The notes below the pieces were generated by a model. It did no database searches. It saw nothing but the letters and a program-made list of their open reading frames with translations, and had not been told where the DNA came from. The translations under genes were made by a program, and so were the position numbers. From M1-B18 sp048264125 (lineage in GTDB: Bacteria; Bacillota; Clostridia; Peptostreptococcales; Natronincolaceae), in contig JBLXDM010000009.1 of assembly GCA_048264125.1 (NCBI GenBank), positions 124,001-188,000 of the forward strand: DNA of 64,000 nt, in the 5' to 3' direction. Numbering within the stretch: the first letter of the stretch is position 1; each line of letters opens with the position of its first letter. Shown here piece by piece: positions 1-8,355 of this stretch.

Positions 1-2
1 AG

Positions 3-245
3 ATCACTCCCCCCGAGGGACTAACAGCAGGAGATATGCAGCCTGATGCTGGTACCACCTCCGATGCGGAGGCTCCCTACAGCTGGCAGAGGATCTGCCA
101 ATATTCAAATGTCTTTACCCCCTCCTCCACAGAAAATGCTCTGGTGGCTACCTTTGAGGTTGTAAATTATTATGCCCACAGCAAATTCAACCCTGCAGCT
201 TTGGCCTTTATAATGGATGTTTATTTGGTAAGAATTAGTGATTAG
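3..245 (+). CDS. C-terminal end of an unidentified protein, cut by the window edge
   Basis: The reading frame is open from the left edge of the window to a TAG stop, giving about 80 residues. The composition is protein-like, with a Ser/Thr/Pro-rich stretch followed by alternating hydrophobic residues (ALVATFEVVNYYAHSK) that suggest a beta-rich C-terminal domain. The first ATG, at position 36, has only a GGAG three bases upstream, so it is unlikely to be a real start. I read this as the 3' end of a longer gene. A terminator-like hairpin follows about 60 bases after the stop. No family was recognised. A surface or coat protein is possible but unsupported. Confidence 0.45.
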   Translation: MTPPEGLTAGDMQPDAGTTSDAEAPYSWQRICQYSNVFTPSSTENALVATFEVVNYYAHSKFNPAALAFIMDVYLVRISD

Positions 246-272
246 AAGGCATCGTTAAGCAAACCGAACGCT

Positions 273-332
273 AACGGGGACGGACCTGATTTGCCTTAAC
301 AATACAAAATGCAAACGAGGTCCGTCCCCGTT
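273..332. repeat. 15-bp inverted repeat with a GGGGACGG core
   Basis: Positions 273-287 and 318-332 are perfect inverted copies (arm AACGGGGACGGACCT) separated by 30 bases. The GGGGACGG core resembles the hairpins at 6244, 50254, 51702 and 51892, but the rest of the arm differs, so this is at most a divergent member of that family. Confidence 0.7.
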
Positions 333-341
333 TGCATTTTT
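306..341. terminator. Bidirectional terminator hairpin
   Basis: A perfect 11-bp stem (AAATGCAAACG at 307-317 paired with 329-339) has A residues before it and T residues after it. It can therefore end both the plus-strand gene on its left and the minus-strand gene on its right. It overlaps the right arm of the 273-332 inverted repeat, so the two structures cannot form together. Confidence 0.65.
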
Positions 342-780
342 ACAGTACTCCCATATGCCACCTTACATAGCGATAGACGATGAACTGGCTGGTATATAGC
401 GTTCCCCTGTCTATATCTATAATATATGTGTATTTAAGCTCCTTCAGCTGTGGCAGCTGCTCTACATCTGCATAATACAGCCTTCCATGAGTTCTGCCCT
501 CGGTGAAAAATTCACTCAGGTGTTTTTCATTTTCCCATTGAATTGGAGTGCTTATCGGATATTCTCCCTGTGCTGCATGGAATTCTTCTACAGCCAGCTT
601 AACCTCTTGATAAGCAGCCTTGTACTTGGCATAGCTGTAATCCTCATATTTAAAATATAAGGGTAATATAGCTACCACTGCAAAGATAAGTAAAAACGTA
701 AAGAGCAATCTCCCATTAGTGTGCTTTGTCTGTTTTACTGTAAAGAGCTCCTCAAACCTCTCAGATAATCTCATCCCCAT
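340..780 (-). CDS. Small protein with one N-terminal membrane segment, pilin-like in shape
   Basis: The protein has 146 residues. It starts with about 24 polar residues, then one hydrophobic segment (roughly residues 25-43), then an amphipathic helix and the phrase EFHAAQGEYP, followed by a beta-rich tail. The order of membrane helix, amphipathic helix and G-x-Y-P resembles type II/IV pseudopilins such as GspG. The N-terminus lacks a prepilin peptidase site, and no pilus genes are nearby, so this is only a similarity of shape. The ribosome site GGGGGA lies about 7 bases before the ATG. It sits downstream of carB but is separated from it by a terminator. No family was recognised. Confidence 0.6.
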   Translation of the reverse strand: MGMRLSERFEELFTVKQTKHTNGRLLFTFLLIFAVVAILPLYFKYEDYSYAKYKAAYQEVKLAVEEFHAAQGEYPISTPIQWENEKHLSEFFTEGRTHGRLYYADVEQLPQLKELKYTYIIDIDRGTLYTSQFIVYRYVRWHMGVL

Positions 781-931
781 AAATCCATCCCCCTTTAATG
801 CATTTAAACAAATTATCTTTTTTAACTATTATACAATATTTATCTAAGCCTCAAGCTTACAATTCTGTAACATTTTCCAAATATTTCAACAATTTTAACT
901 TTTTATTATGCTGCCGCAATAAATTTACAGC

Positions 932-961
932 AAAAAGGCCGGTATTTACTCATACCGACCC
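932..961 (-). terminator. Terminator of the carAB operon
   Basis: Read on the minus strand, an 8-bp stem (GGTCGGTA with TACCGGCC, one G-U pair) has an 8-base loop and is followed directly by TTTTT. It starts 7 bases after the carB stop. Confidence 0.85.
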
Positions 962-967
962 TCTCAA

Positions 968-3900
968 TTATATACTTATTGCCTCTACCTTATCAATATC
1001 AATCCCGGATTTTAGTATTTCCACCATAACCGCCGCTGTGTCCAAGGAGGTAAATACCTTTATGGAGGCCTCTACCGCTGCTCTTCTTATTTTGAAGCCA
1101 TCTCTGTTGCTGTCCTTGCCCTTAGTGGGGGTATTGATAATCAGCTCCACCTTGCGGCCTCTGATAGCATCCAGAATATTGGGCTGTGGCTCCCTTACCT
1201 TATTGATTTCATTTACCTCAATGCCATGCTCCCTGAGGAAATCAGCTGTTCCCTTAGAGGCCATTAGGTTGTAGCCTAATGATACCAGCTCCTTAGCCTG
1301 AGGCAGAAACTCCTCCTTATCGCTGTCCTTTAGGGAGACAAAAATGCTTCCTCCCTTTTTCGGCAGCTTCAGATTCGCCGCTATAAAGCCCTTATACATC
1401 GCCTCGATATAGTTCTTTGCAACCCCCAGCACCTCTCCTGTGGATTTCATTTCCGGTCCAAGGCTTATCTCTGCCATTGGCAGCTTCTCTGTAGAGAAAA
1501 TCGGAACCTTAACCGCCACCAGCTCTGACCTAATGCTTATGCCGGTGCCATAGCCCATATCAGCTAATTTTTTACCCATCATTGCCCCTGTGGCCAAGGA
1601 GATAATCGGCACCTTCGTTATCTTACTGATATATGGAACCGTACGACTGGAGCGTGGATTTACCTCTATTACATATAGCTCATTTTTGTATTCGATAAAC
1701 TGAATGTTGATCATGCCTACAACCTTCAATGCCAGGGCTATTCTTCGGGTATAGTCCAGCAGCTTATCCTCTATTTCCTTTGATATATTCTGGCTTGGAT
1801 ATATGGTAATACTGTCACCAGAATGTATGCCTGCTCGTTCTAGATGCTCCATTACTCCCGGAATCAATATTTCCTCACCGTCGCATATGGCATCAATCTC
1901 TATTTCCCTGCCCACCAAATATCTGTCTATGAGCACAGGATTCTTTTTATCTCTGACAAAGGCATTTTTAAGATAGCCCTTAAGCTGTTCTTCGCTATAG
2001 GTGATTTCCATCCCGAAGCCCCCCAGAACGTAGGAGGGTCTCACCAGTACAGGATAGCCAATCAGCTCTGCCTCCTTCAGGCCCTCCTCTATATTCCAGA
2101 TGGCCTTGCCCTTTGGTCTCGGTATCTGAAGCTCCTCCATCAAAGCATCAAATTTCTCCCTGTCCTCAGCCACGTCAATCTGCTGTGGCTTTGTTCCCAA
2201 TATGGGGATGCCCATTTCATCGAAGAAGTTAGCCAGCTTTATTGCCGTCTGTCCTCCAAACTGCAGTATTACACCTGAAGGCCGCTCCTTTTCAATGATA
2301 TTTAGAACATCCTCCTCCGTAAGCGGCTCAAAGTACAGCTTATCGGATATATTAAAGTCTGTGCTTACGGTTTCTGGATTGTTATTTACAATGATGGTTT
2401 CTATTCCCATCTTCTTTAATGCCAGAACGCTGTGGACTGAGCAGTAGTCAAACTCAATTCCCTGTCCGATTCGTATCGGCCCGGAGCCCACCACCAGCAC
2501 CTTTTCGTTATCCGTCACCTCCACCTCGTCAAATTCATCATAGGTGGAGTAATAGTACGGAGATACCGCATCGAACTCACCGCCACAGGTGTCTACCATC
2601 TTGTATACCGCCTGCAGCTTGTATTCCTTGCGGAGCTGATATATCTCAGTGGCCGACAGCCCCATCAAATCTGCCATTCCCTTATCAGAGAAGCCCTTTT
2701 TCTTAAGGGCATGAAGCTTTTCTCTCGTCAGCTCCTCCTTCTTGGTTTCCTTAAGGTCCTCCTCTAATTCAACAAGCTCCTTGATCTTCTCCAAGAAATA
2801 TACATCCATACCGGTAATCTGTGACAGCATATCTATTCTATAATTTCTGCGCAGCATTTCGGCTATATCAAATAATCTTTCGTCATCGGGCTTCTGAACG
2901 CTTTGCTTCAGCTCCTCCAGACTTTTCCCCTTAGATGAGCTTCTTTCCAGCGTATATTGACCTATCTCCAGAGAGCGTATCCCCTTCAGCAGAGCCGCTT
3001 CGAAGCTATTGGCGATTGCCATGGTTTCTCCTGTTGCCATCATCTTTGTTCCCAGGCTCTTGCTTACCCCGGTGAATTTTTCAAAGGGCCATTTAGGCAG
3101 CTTAACCACCACATAGTCTAGCGTAGGCTCAAAGCAGGCATAGGTCTTTCCTGTGACTGCATTTAATATCTCGTCCAGGCTATAGCCTAAGGCAATTTTT
3201 GCTGCCACCTTGGCGATAGGATAGCCGGTAACCTTGGAAGCCAGTGCAGAGGAGCGGCTTACCCTAGGGTTAATCTCTATAACGGCATATTCCAGGCTTT
3301 GAGGATGCAAAGCAAACTGAACATTGCAGCCTCCCTCTATTTTGATGGCATTGATGATATCAATAGCGGCGCTTCTCAGCATTTGGTACTCTTTATCATT
3401 TAGGGTTTGAGAGGGAGCCACAACGATACTGTCTCCGGTATGCACCCCGACAGGATCAATGTTTTCCATATTACATACGGTAATGCAGGTGCCCTTTCCA
3501 TCCCTCATAACCTCATATTCTATTTCCTTCCAGCCCTTTATGCATTTTTCAATCAGCACCTGCCCCACCGGACTCAGCTGAAGTCCCTGGGTCAAAATCT
3601 CCGTCAGTTCCTCTTTATTATCAGCTATCCCTCCGCCGGTACCACCTAGCGTATAGGCAGGTCTCACTACTGCAGGGTAACCTATGATCTCTGCAAAGCT
3701 TAAGCCCTCCTCCATTCCGGTGACTATCTTCCCCTCAATGGTTGGCTGTTTAATACGCTTCATTAGGCTCTGGAATAGCTCTCGATCCTCCCCCTCCTTG
3801 ATGGCTTCAACAGGGGTGCCGATCATTCTGACGCCATATTTTTGTAGGATTCCCTTGTCATGGAGCTCCACCGCCAAATTCAGGCCGGTTTGCCCACCCA

Positions 3901-4168
3901 TTCCTGCCAGTAGGCTATCGGGCCTTTCCTTTACGATGATCTTCTCTATAAATTCTATAGTCAGTGGCTCTATATAAATCTTGTCTGCTATTTCCTGATC
4001 CGTCATTATTGTGGCAGGGTTACTGTTGATTAGTACAACCTCCAGCCCCTCCTCCTTAAGGGTTTGGCAGGCCTGTGTGCCTGCATAGTCAAATTCTGCC
4101 GCCTGACCTATGACAATTGGCCCAGAGCCGATTACTAGTACCTTCTTTATGCGATAATCTCTTGGCAT
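968..4168 (-). CDS. carB: Carbamoyl-phosphate synthase, large subunit
   Basis: At 1066 residues this is the normal length. The enzyme makes carbamoyl phosphate from bicarbonate, two ATP and ammonia supplied by CarA, for pyrimidine and arginine synthesis in the cytoplasm. The two homologous halves are clear: each begins with a VLVIGSGP- or VLVVGSGP-type segment (near residues 10 and 560) and carries its own ATP-grasp domain (TLGGTGGGIA in the first, VLGGFGMEI in the second). The last 130 or so residues form the MGS-like regulatory domain. The start overlaps the end of carA and is preceded by GGAGGGAGA. The upstream PyrR-type attenuator indicates the pyrimidine-controlled copy. Confidence 0.98.
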   Translation of the reverse strand: MPRDYRIKKVLVIGSGPIVIGQAAEFDYAGTQACQTLKEEGLEVVLINSNPATIMTDQEIADKIYIEPLTIEFIEKIIVKERPDSLLAGMGGQTGLNLAVELHDKGILQKYGVRMIGTPVEAIKEGEDRELFQSLMKRIKQPTIEGKIVTGMEEGLSFAEIIGYPAVVRPAYTLGGTGGGIADNKEELTEILTQGLQLSPVGQVLIEKCIKGWKEIEYEVMRDGKGTCITVCNMENIDPVGVHTGDSIVVAPSQTLNDKEYQMLRSAAIDIINAIKIEGGCNVQFALHPQSLEYAVIEINPRVSRSSALASKVTGYPIAKVAAKIALGYSLDEILNAVTGKTYACFEPTLDYVVVKLPKWPFEKFTGVSKSLGTKMMATGETMAIANSFEAALLKGIRSLEIGQYTLERSSSKGKSLEELKQSVQKPDDERLFDIAEMLRRNYRIDMLSQITGMDVYFLEKIKELVELEEDLKETKKEELTREKLHALKKKGFSDKGMADLMGLSATEIYQLRKEYKLQAVYKMVDTCGGEFDAVSPYYYSTYDEFDEVEVTDNEKVLVVGSGPIRIGQGIEFDYCSVHSVLALKKMGIETIIVNNNPETVSTDFNISDKLYFEPLTEEDVLNIIEKERPSGVILQFGGQTAIKLANFFDEMGIPILGTKPQQIDVAEDREKFDALMEELQIPRPKGKAIWNIEEGLKEAELIGYPVLVRPSYVLGGFGMEITYSEEQLKGYLKNAFVRDKKNPVLIDRYLVGREIEIDAICDGEEILIPGVMEHLERAGIHSGDSITIYPSQNISKEIEDKLLDYTRRIALALKVVGMINIQFIEYKNELYVIEVNPRSSRTVPYISKITKVPIISLATGAMMGKKLADMGYGTGISIRSELVAVKVPIFSTEKLPMAEISLGPEMKSTGEVLGVAKNYIEAMYKGFIAANLKLPKKGGSIFVSLKDSDKEEFLPQAKELVSLGYNLMASKGTADFLREHGIEVNEINKVREPQPNILDAIRGRKVELIINTPTKGKDSNRDGFKIRRAAVEASIKVFTSLDTAAVMVEILKSGIDIDKVEAISI

Positions 4169-5232
4169 TTGTTGTCTCCCTCCATCATTTTTAAGAATCT
4201 GTCAAACAAGTAGGCATTTTCCTTAGGTCCCGGTGATGCCTCGGGATGAAATTGCACACTAAAGGCTGGTAGGTCCTTATGCTGAAGACCCTCTATCGTG
4301 CCGTCGTTTAGGTTTATATGAGTGGCAAAGGCCTCCTTCGGCAGGCTATCCTGCTTAACCACGTAGCCATGATTTTGAGAGGTTATATACACTCTTTTAT
4401 TCAGTAAATCCTTAACGGGATGATTGCAGCCCCTATGACCGAACTTAAGCTTTTCAGTGTCTCCACCCATACTCAAGGCCAGCAGCTGATGTCCAAGGCA
4501 TATGCCGAAAATAGGCTTTTTCCCCAGCAGTTCCTTAATGGTATCAACTACGGTAGGTAGGTCCTTAGGGTCCCCAGGGCCATTGGACAGCAATACCCCA
4601 TCCGGTGCCGCCGCCAGTATTTCCTCAGCAGAGGTCATGGCTGGGAAAACCGTTATATGACAATCCCTTTCCTGTAGTGATCTCAATATGTTTTGCTTTA
4701 CACCAAAATCCAGCACCGCAACCCTTTTGCCCTTGCCAGGTATCTCATAGCTTTCGGCCGTGGTCACCTGCTTAACGGCATTGATGTTATGGAAGGTTTT
4801 AAAGTGATGCTCTATTTGAGCCTGTGACAGCTCTCTTACGGTTATAATCCCCTTTAGGGTGCCGCTGTTTCTGATGATTTTAGTCAGGGCTCTTGTATCA
4901 ATTCCCTCCAGCCCCATAATTCTATGCTGCTTCAGGAAGCCGTCAAGGTCCATTTCACATTGCCAATGGCTAGGCTTCTTTGCTCCCTCTCTGACTATAA
5001 AGCCCTTTACCTTGGCAGATGCCGATTCCATAGATTCTAGATTTATTCCATAGTTTCCTATCAGAGGATAGGTCATCACAACGATCTGACCGTAGTAGGA
5101 GGGATCTGTTAGCACCTCTTGATATCCCGTCATTCCCGTATTAAAAACTACCTCTCCAACAGTATCCTTTATATGACCAAAAGCAGTTCCATTAAAAATG
5201 GCTCCATTTTCTAAAATTAACTGTGCCTTCAT
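4147..5232 (-). CDS. carA: Carbamoyl-phosphate synthase, small (glutaminase) subunit
   Basis: This is the glutamine amidotransferase partner of CarB and passes ammonia to it. The N-terminal small-subunit domain is followed by a class I glutaminase domain with the nucleophile in GICLGHQ (near residue 245) and the catalytic His-Glu in HPEAS. I chose the ATG at 5232 (protein begins MKAQLILENG, 361 residues). It matches where known CarA proteins begin and has AAAGG nine bases upstream. A GTG three codons earlier is less likely. The 3' end overlaps carB by 22 bases, which suggests translational coupling. Confidence 0.97.
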   Translation of the reverse strand: MKAQLILENGAIFNGTAFGHIKDTVGEVVFNTGMTGYQEVLTDPSYYGQIVVMTYPLIGNYGINLESMESASAKVKGFIVREGAKKPSHWQCEMDLDGFLKQHRIMGLEGIDTRALTKIIRNSGTLKGIITVRELSQAQIEHHFKTFHNINAVKQVTTAESYEIPGKGKRVAVLDFGVKQNILRSLQERDCHITVFPAMTSAEEILAAAPDGVLLSNGPGDPKDLPTVVDTIKELLGKKPIFGICLGHQLLALSMGGDTEKLKFGHRGCNHPVKDLLNKRVYITSQNHGYVVKQDSLPKEAFATHINLNDGTIEGLQHKDLPAFSVQFHPEASPGPKENAYLFDRFLKMMEGDNKCQEIIA

Positions 5233-5479
5233 CTTCTCCACCCTTTCCTTTATTGCTTTATACTCAATATTCTAATATTTATAATTTATAATGTATATTT
5301 ATGCACCAATAGCCAAAATATAACCTGAGCATGCATCATGGTCTTAAAAAAGAGAGCTTCATCCTCTTCATAAGCCATCAGGCACCATCAGGAAGGTTAG
5401 CCGACAGTACTATATTAGCCACTTATACCCTCTCTCCCTCCTTAAATACCATTTAGAGCCTGTATACATGAGTATACAC

Positions 5480-5529
5480 AAAAAGGACAACCTTATAGCA
5501 GACTAATGAAGGCTGCCTCTATTTGTCCT
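5480..5529 (-). terminator. Attenuator terminator in the carAB leader
   Basis: On the minus strand AGGACAA and TTGTCCT form a perfect 7-bp outer stem (5523-5529 with 5484-5490), and an inner ATAG..GCAG/CTGCTAT helix extends it. A run of T (5480-5484) follows at once. It lies inside the transcribed leader, about 110 bases after the predicted start and 250 bases before carA. That is the position expected for a regulated terminator. Confidence 0.8.
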
Positions 5530-5598
5530 ATGGTAATTAAAGAAAAAGAATCTGTGTTTAGCTAATAGTCTTAATTTTTTCATTTTCATCATCCTTTC

Positions 5599-5614
5599 TG
5601 GTCTCTCAGGACCA
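5599..5614 (-). promoter_or_regulatory. PyrR-binding hairpin of the pyr attenuator
   Basis: The minus-strand leader contains GGTCCTGAGAGACC (5600-5613), extended by a T-A pair. This fits the PyrR-bound anti-antiterminator consensus ARUCCNGNGAGGYU apart from two positions near the stem ends (G-C in place of the outer A-U pair, and an A for one G), with the invariant UCC and GAG in the loop. With the terminator 70 bases further on, it suggests that PyrR bound to UMP ends transcription before carA. pyrR itself is not in the window. Confidence 0.8.
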
Positions 5615-5640
5615 CTTTAAAGGTATTATTCATTTAATGT

Positions 5641-5670
5641 ATTTTAGCATAAAATTCTTAAGGGTGTCAA
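5641..5670 (-). promoter_or_regulatory. Promoter of carAB
   Basis: A consensus -35 TTGACA (5665-5670) and a -10 TAAAAT (5641-5646) are separated by 18 bases. A TGC before the -10 makes it an extended -10. Transcription would begin near 5634, giving a leader of about 400 bases. The part of that leader between the attenuator terminator and carA (5242-5479) holds no gene that I can see. Confidence 0.85.
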
Positions 5671-5704
5671 CGTAATTTTTGTATTTTTATACTAATGGGG
5701 CTTA

Positions 5705-6184
5705 TTACCTCCTTAGAAAACCGATCTCCTCATTGAAGTTCATGTTTCTAAGCTTAATATATACGCCGCTTTGGGCGATATCAATAAGCTGATTCATGTT
5801 GGCAACGCTTAAATCATTATCTCCTAAAAATAAAACGCTGCCCATAGCAAGGCCCCCTGCTTTTATATTCCTCAGTAGAGGCTCTAAATCCCTAACCATA
5901 TTGCCGGTGAGATTCACCAGCTTAAGCCTGTGGAGTCCCTCCAACGGCGTCAAATCCTCAATATAATTATAATTGAGATACAGCTCCTCCAGATTAACAA
6001 AATGCTGCAATCCCTCTAGGCTTCTGATACCCTTTTGAATCATTATCAAGGCTTTTATATTGGAGATTTCATCCTTGTAGACATTCTCCTCACGGCTTTT
6101 ATTCAAGACCCTCTTTATTTGGTCTCCGAGGGCAACATCCTCGAAGGCTATAAGCTTGGTATTATAAAAAGGAATTACCTTCAT
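5705..6184 (-). CDS. Short leucine-rich-repeat protein
   Basis: The protein has about 159 residues. The central part has two to three leucine-rich repeats of the internalin type (LEGLQHFVNLEELYLNYNYI, then LTPLEGLHRLKLVNLTGN), and LFLGDNDLS resembles a further, degenerate repeat. There is no signal peptide or membrane segment, so it should be cytoplasmic. It may serve as a protein-binding module, but no partner is known. The start is the ATG at 6184: AGGA lies 8 bases before it, whereas the same AGGA overlaps the ATG at 6193. It sits between the carAB promoter and a repeat hairpin and shows no operon link to either neighbour. Confidence 0.75.
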   Translation of the reverse strand: MKVIPFYNTKLIAFEDVALGDQIKRVLNKSREENVYKDEISNIKALIMIQKGIRSLEGLQHFVNLEELYLNYNYIEDLTPLEGLHRLKLVNLTGNMVRDLEPLLRNIKAGGLAMGSVLFLGDNDLSVANMNQLIDIAQSGVYIKLRNMNFNEEIGFLRR

Positions 6185-6243
6185 ATGCATCATCCTATCT
6201 ATATGTGTTAATATTAGGATGTCCTATGCTGGGTATACTATTC

Positions 6244-6300
6244 TTGTCAGGGGGACGGTTCTACTGACAACTATTGTCAGCAGAACCGTCCCCCTGACAA
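6244..6300. repeat. 57-bp nearly perfect palindrome with the GGGGACGGTTCT core
   Basis: The 19-base arms TTGTCAGGGGGACGGTTCT (6244-6262) and its exact complement (6282-6300) enclose a second 7-bp stem (6264-6270 with 6274-6280). Only one position (6263/6281) is unpaired outside the 3-base loop. It ends two bases before the chemoreceptor stop codon region, so it could also end that transcript, although no T run follows. It is the most complete member of the family in this window. Confidence 0.9.
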
Positions 6301-6302
6301 TG

Positions 6303-7991
6303 TTAATATTTAAAAATCGATATTGTATTCCTTAGCTCCTCTGCTATTGCTGACAGATCGTAGGCAGAATTTGAAATTTCTACAATAGTAGCTGCCTGCT
6401 GCTGGGAGCTGGAGGCCACCTCCTGGGCAGATGCCGCTGTAGCCTCTGACAGCTCTGCGATCTCTGAAATGTTCCCTGTCACCTCTGCTGCATTTTTCTC
6501 CATAGCCATTGTTAGCTCCGCCATTTCACTAATCTGCTCCACCACATTGGTTATATTATTATATATCTCCTCAAAGGCTGTATTGGCAGTGCTTACAATT
6601 ACGCCTCCGGATTCCACCTCGTGATTGCTTATATTCATAGAGCTTACAGCATCTGTAATCTGTCCTTGAATTTCTATAATCAGCTCTGAGATTTGCTTTG
6701 AGGATCGTGAGGATTCCTCAGCCAGCTTTCTGACCTCCTCTGCTACCACTGCAAAGCCCCTACCGGCATCCCCTGCCCTTGCTGCCTCTATGGCGGCATT
6801 TAAAGCCAAAAGATTCGTCTGCCCTGCAATGGAGGCTATTGTATCTACAATTTTCTCTATTTCCTTAGAGCTTGTCTCCAATGCCATAATTACATCTGAG
6901 GTCTTTTCTGTCGTACCCCTTATATTTTCCATTTTCTCAACAACCATGTGGGAGGAGGCAATTCCCTTTTCAGCGGAGGCCAAGGCCTCTCTTGAGGCTT
7001 CCTTTATCATCCCTGCATTCGAGGTCATTATTGCAGTGCTGTCGGAAACCTCAGCAATAAGGATATTAGACCTTTCCACAGAGGCGAACTGTCGGCCGGA
7101 GGTGCTTGCCACCTCAGCTACGGTTGCTGAAACCTCCTCTGCCGATGCAGAAGCCTCCTCGGCAGCTGCCGAAAGCCCGCCGCTGGTCTCTGCTACGACC
7201 TGTGCTGCTCTGGAGGTTTCAGTTATGATCTCCCTCAGGCTTAGTATCATGGAATTGAAATACTCCACCAGCTGAGCTATTTCATCCTTCGTATTTATTT
7301 CAGCAACTCTGGTTAAGTCCCCTTCCGCCACCTGTCTTAAAATGACAACCAGCTGCTTAATTGGTTTTGTAATGCTTCTGGAAAGCCTTAGGCCAACCAC
7401 AGCGCTTGCAGCTATTGCTATAAGAAGAATTGCTGCTGTCATTGTCAATATGTTTGAGTATATTTCCTTTATATGTAGGGAATCTGCCTCCGAATTAGCT
7501 TCGCGCTTCGATATTATAGCCTCAGCCACCGACTTAAGCTCCTGTACCTTTGGGTGGGCTTTAGTTTTCATATCCACAACCGCCTCATCATGCTTCCCAT
7601 GTCGATTAAGGACGATGATTACTTCAGCTATTTTGTCATATTCCACACTGAGGGCCATGAGCTCCTCATTTAAAGCCTTGTCCTCTTCATCCGAAAAAAG
7701 CGCTGTACTGTTTTCAATAGAGCCTCTTGTATTACCAGCATATTTGAGAAAATCCCTCGTATAGGACTCCTCACCGGTAATAAGGAAGGAATTTAAGGCG
7801 GCTACCTTTTCTAGAGTATAAATCTGCGTGTCCTTTGCTGCCATAATACCCGGAAGATTCTTTTCAACGATATCTGTATTAAAATCGTTTATTTGCTTTA
7901 GGCCAATAATTGCGTAGCCTCCAACCAGTAGCATTAACAGAACAATAATTAAGTATCCTGATACAATTTTTGCCCCAATTTTTAATTTCAT
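6303..7991 (-). CDS. Methyl-accepting chemotaxis protein
   Basis: The protein has 562 residues and the classic receptor layout: a membrane segment near residues 10-30, a periplasm-equivalent four-helix-bundle sensor (to about residue 180), a second membrane segment (about 185-205), a HAMP linker, and a long coiled-coil signalling domain. The hairpin tip reads IVDTIASIAGQTNLLALNAA and contains the conserved interaction site for CheA and CheW. I chose the ATG at 7991 because AAAAGGAG lies nine bases upstream. An ATG 13 codons earlier has no ribosome site. The gene stands alone. Its likely partners are the che genes encoded at 28-39 kb. Confidence 0.95.
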   Translation of the reverse strand: MKLKIGAKIVSGYLIIVLLMLLVGGYAIIGLKQINDFNTDIVEKNLPGIMAAKDTQIYTLEKVAALNSFLITGEESYTRDFLKYAGNTRGSIENSTALFSDEEDKALNEELMALSVEYDKIAEVIIVLNRHGKHDEAVVDMKTKAHPKVQELKSVAEAIISKREANSEADSLHIKEIYSNILTMTAAILLIAIAASAVVGLRLSRSITKPIKQLVVILRQVAEGDLTRVAEINTKDEIAQLVEYFNSMILSLREIITETSRAAQVVAETSGGLSAAAEEASASAEEVSATVAEVASTSGRQFASVERSNILIAEVSDSTAIMTSNAGMIKEASREALASAEKGIASSHMVVEKMENIRGTTEKTSDVIMALETSSKEIEKIVDTIASIAGQTNLLALNAAIEAARAGDAGRGFAVVAEEVRKLAEESSRSSKQISELIIEIQGQITDAVSSMNISNHEVESGGVIVSTANTAFEEIYNNITNVVEQISEMAELTMAMEKNAAEVTGNISEIAELSEATAASAQEVASSSQQQAATIVEISNSAYDLSAIAEELRNTISIFKY

Positions 7992-8068
7992 TTTAATCCT
8001 CTCCTTTTCTACCAGCTTAATGGTTGGCAATTATTAATTGTATACATTATACAGCAATAACCTACATA

Positions 8069-8133
8069 TTTGCTATATAAATATTACATATTATTAATTT
8101 TTTTAATATTCAGTATATTATATTTATAGCAAA
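8069..8133. repeat. AT-rich imperfect inverted repeat between divergent genes
   Basis: TTTGCTATATAAATATTA at the left and its near-complement ending ATTTATAGCAAA at the right flank an AT-rich centre in the 364-base gap between the minus-strand chemoreceptor and the plus-strand operon. It may be part of a promoter region or a remnant of a small mobile element. The rest of the gap holds the element at 8244-8311 and a purine-rich segment near 8190 but no gene. Confidence 0.5.
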
Positions 8134-8243
8134 GGTTCAAGCATAATTTTGTTATGATTTACTTTTATTCGCCTGTAATGTGGGTATTATAAGGAGATAG
8201 GATTTTTCTTTATTAATGACCCTGTAATAGATATAATTAATTT

Positions 8244-8311
8244 AGGAAATTGCATAAGGAAACTTTTGACTTTGTATAAGCAAACCACTCACCTTTATTA
8301 TGCAATTTCCT
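8244..8311 (+). repeat. Copy A of a 55-bp dispersed repeat with 14-bp inverted ends
   Basis: Perfect 14-bp inverted ends (AGGAAATTGCATAA at 8244-8257 and its complement at 8298-8311) enclose a 40-base middle. Positions 8257-8311 match 23538-23592 with only two differences. The copy ends 45 bases before the start of the large plus-strand gene, so it would lie in that gene's leader or promoter. No transposase is present, so it looks like a non-autonomous element or a conserved structured RNA. Confidence 0.8.
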
Positions 8312-8355
8312 CCATTATTATTAAAGTCAAGAAATCAAACCTCTGGGGGGATAAT

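Noticed and set aside
36..245. Complete 69-residue gene at the left edge
   Set aside because: The frame is open to the window edge and the ATG has only a poorly spaced GGAG, so a cut longer gene is more likely.
798..1274. Long plus-strand open frame opposite the carB end
   Set aside because: It is antisense to a certain gene, has no ribosome site and has a composition expected of a shadow frame. The same holds for the long frames opposite the chemoreceptors and PTS genes.
5242..5640. T-box leader in front of carA
   Set aside because: No T-box core sequence or specifier-loop layout was found. The PyrR loop plus terminator explains the leader.
8244..8311. Copy A as the start of the giant gene
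   Set aside because: A TTG at 8266 would begin the frame inside the repeat without a ribosome site. The ATG at 8356 has GGGGGG just upstream.
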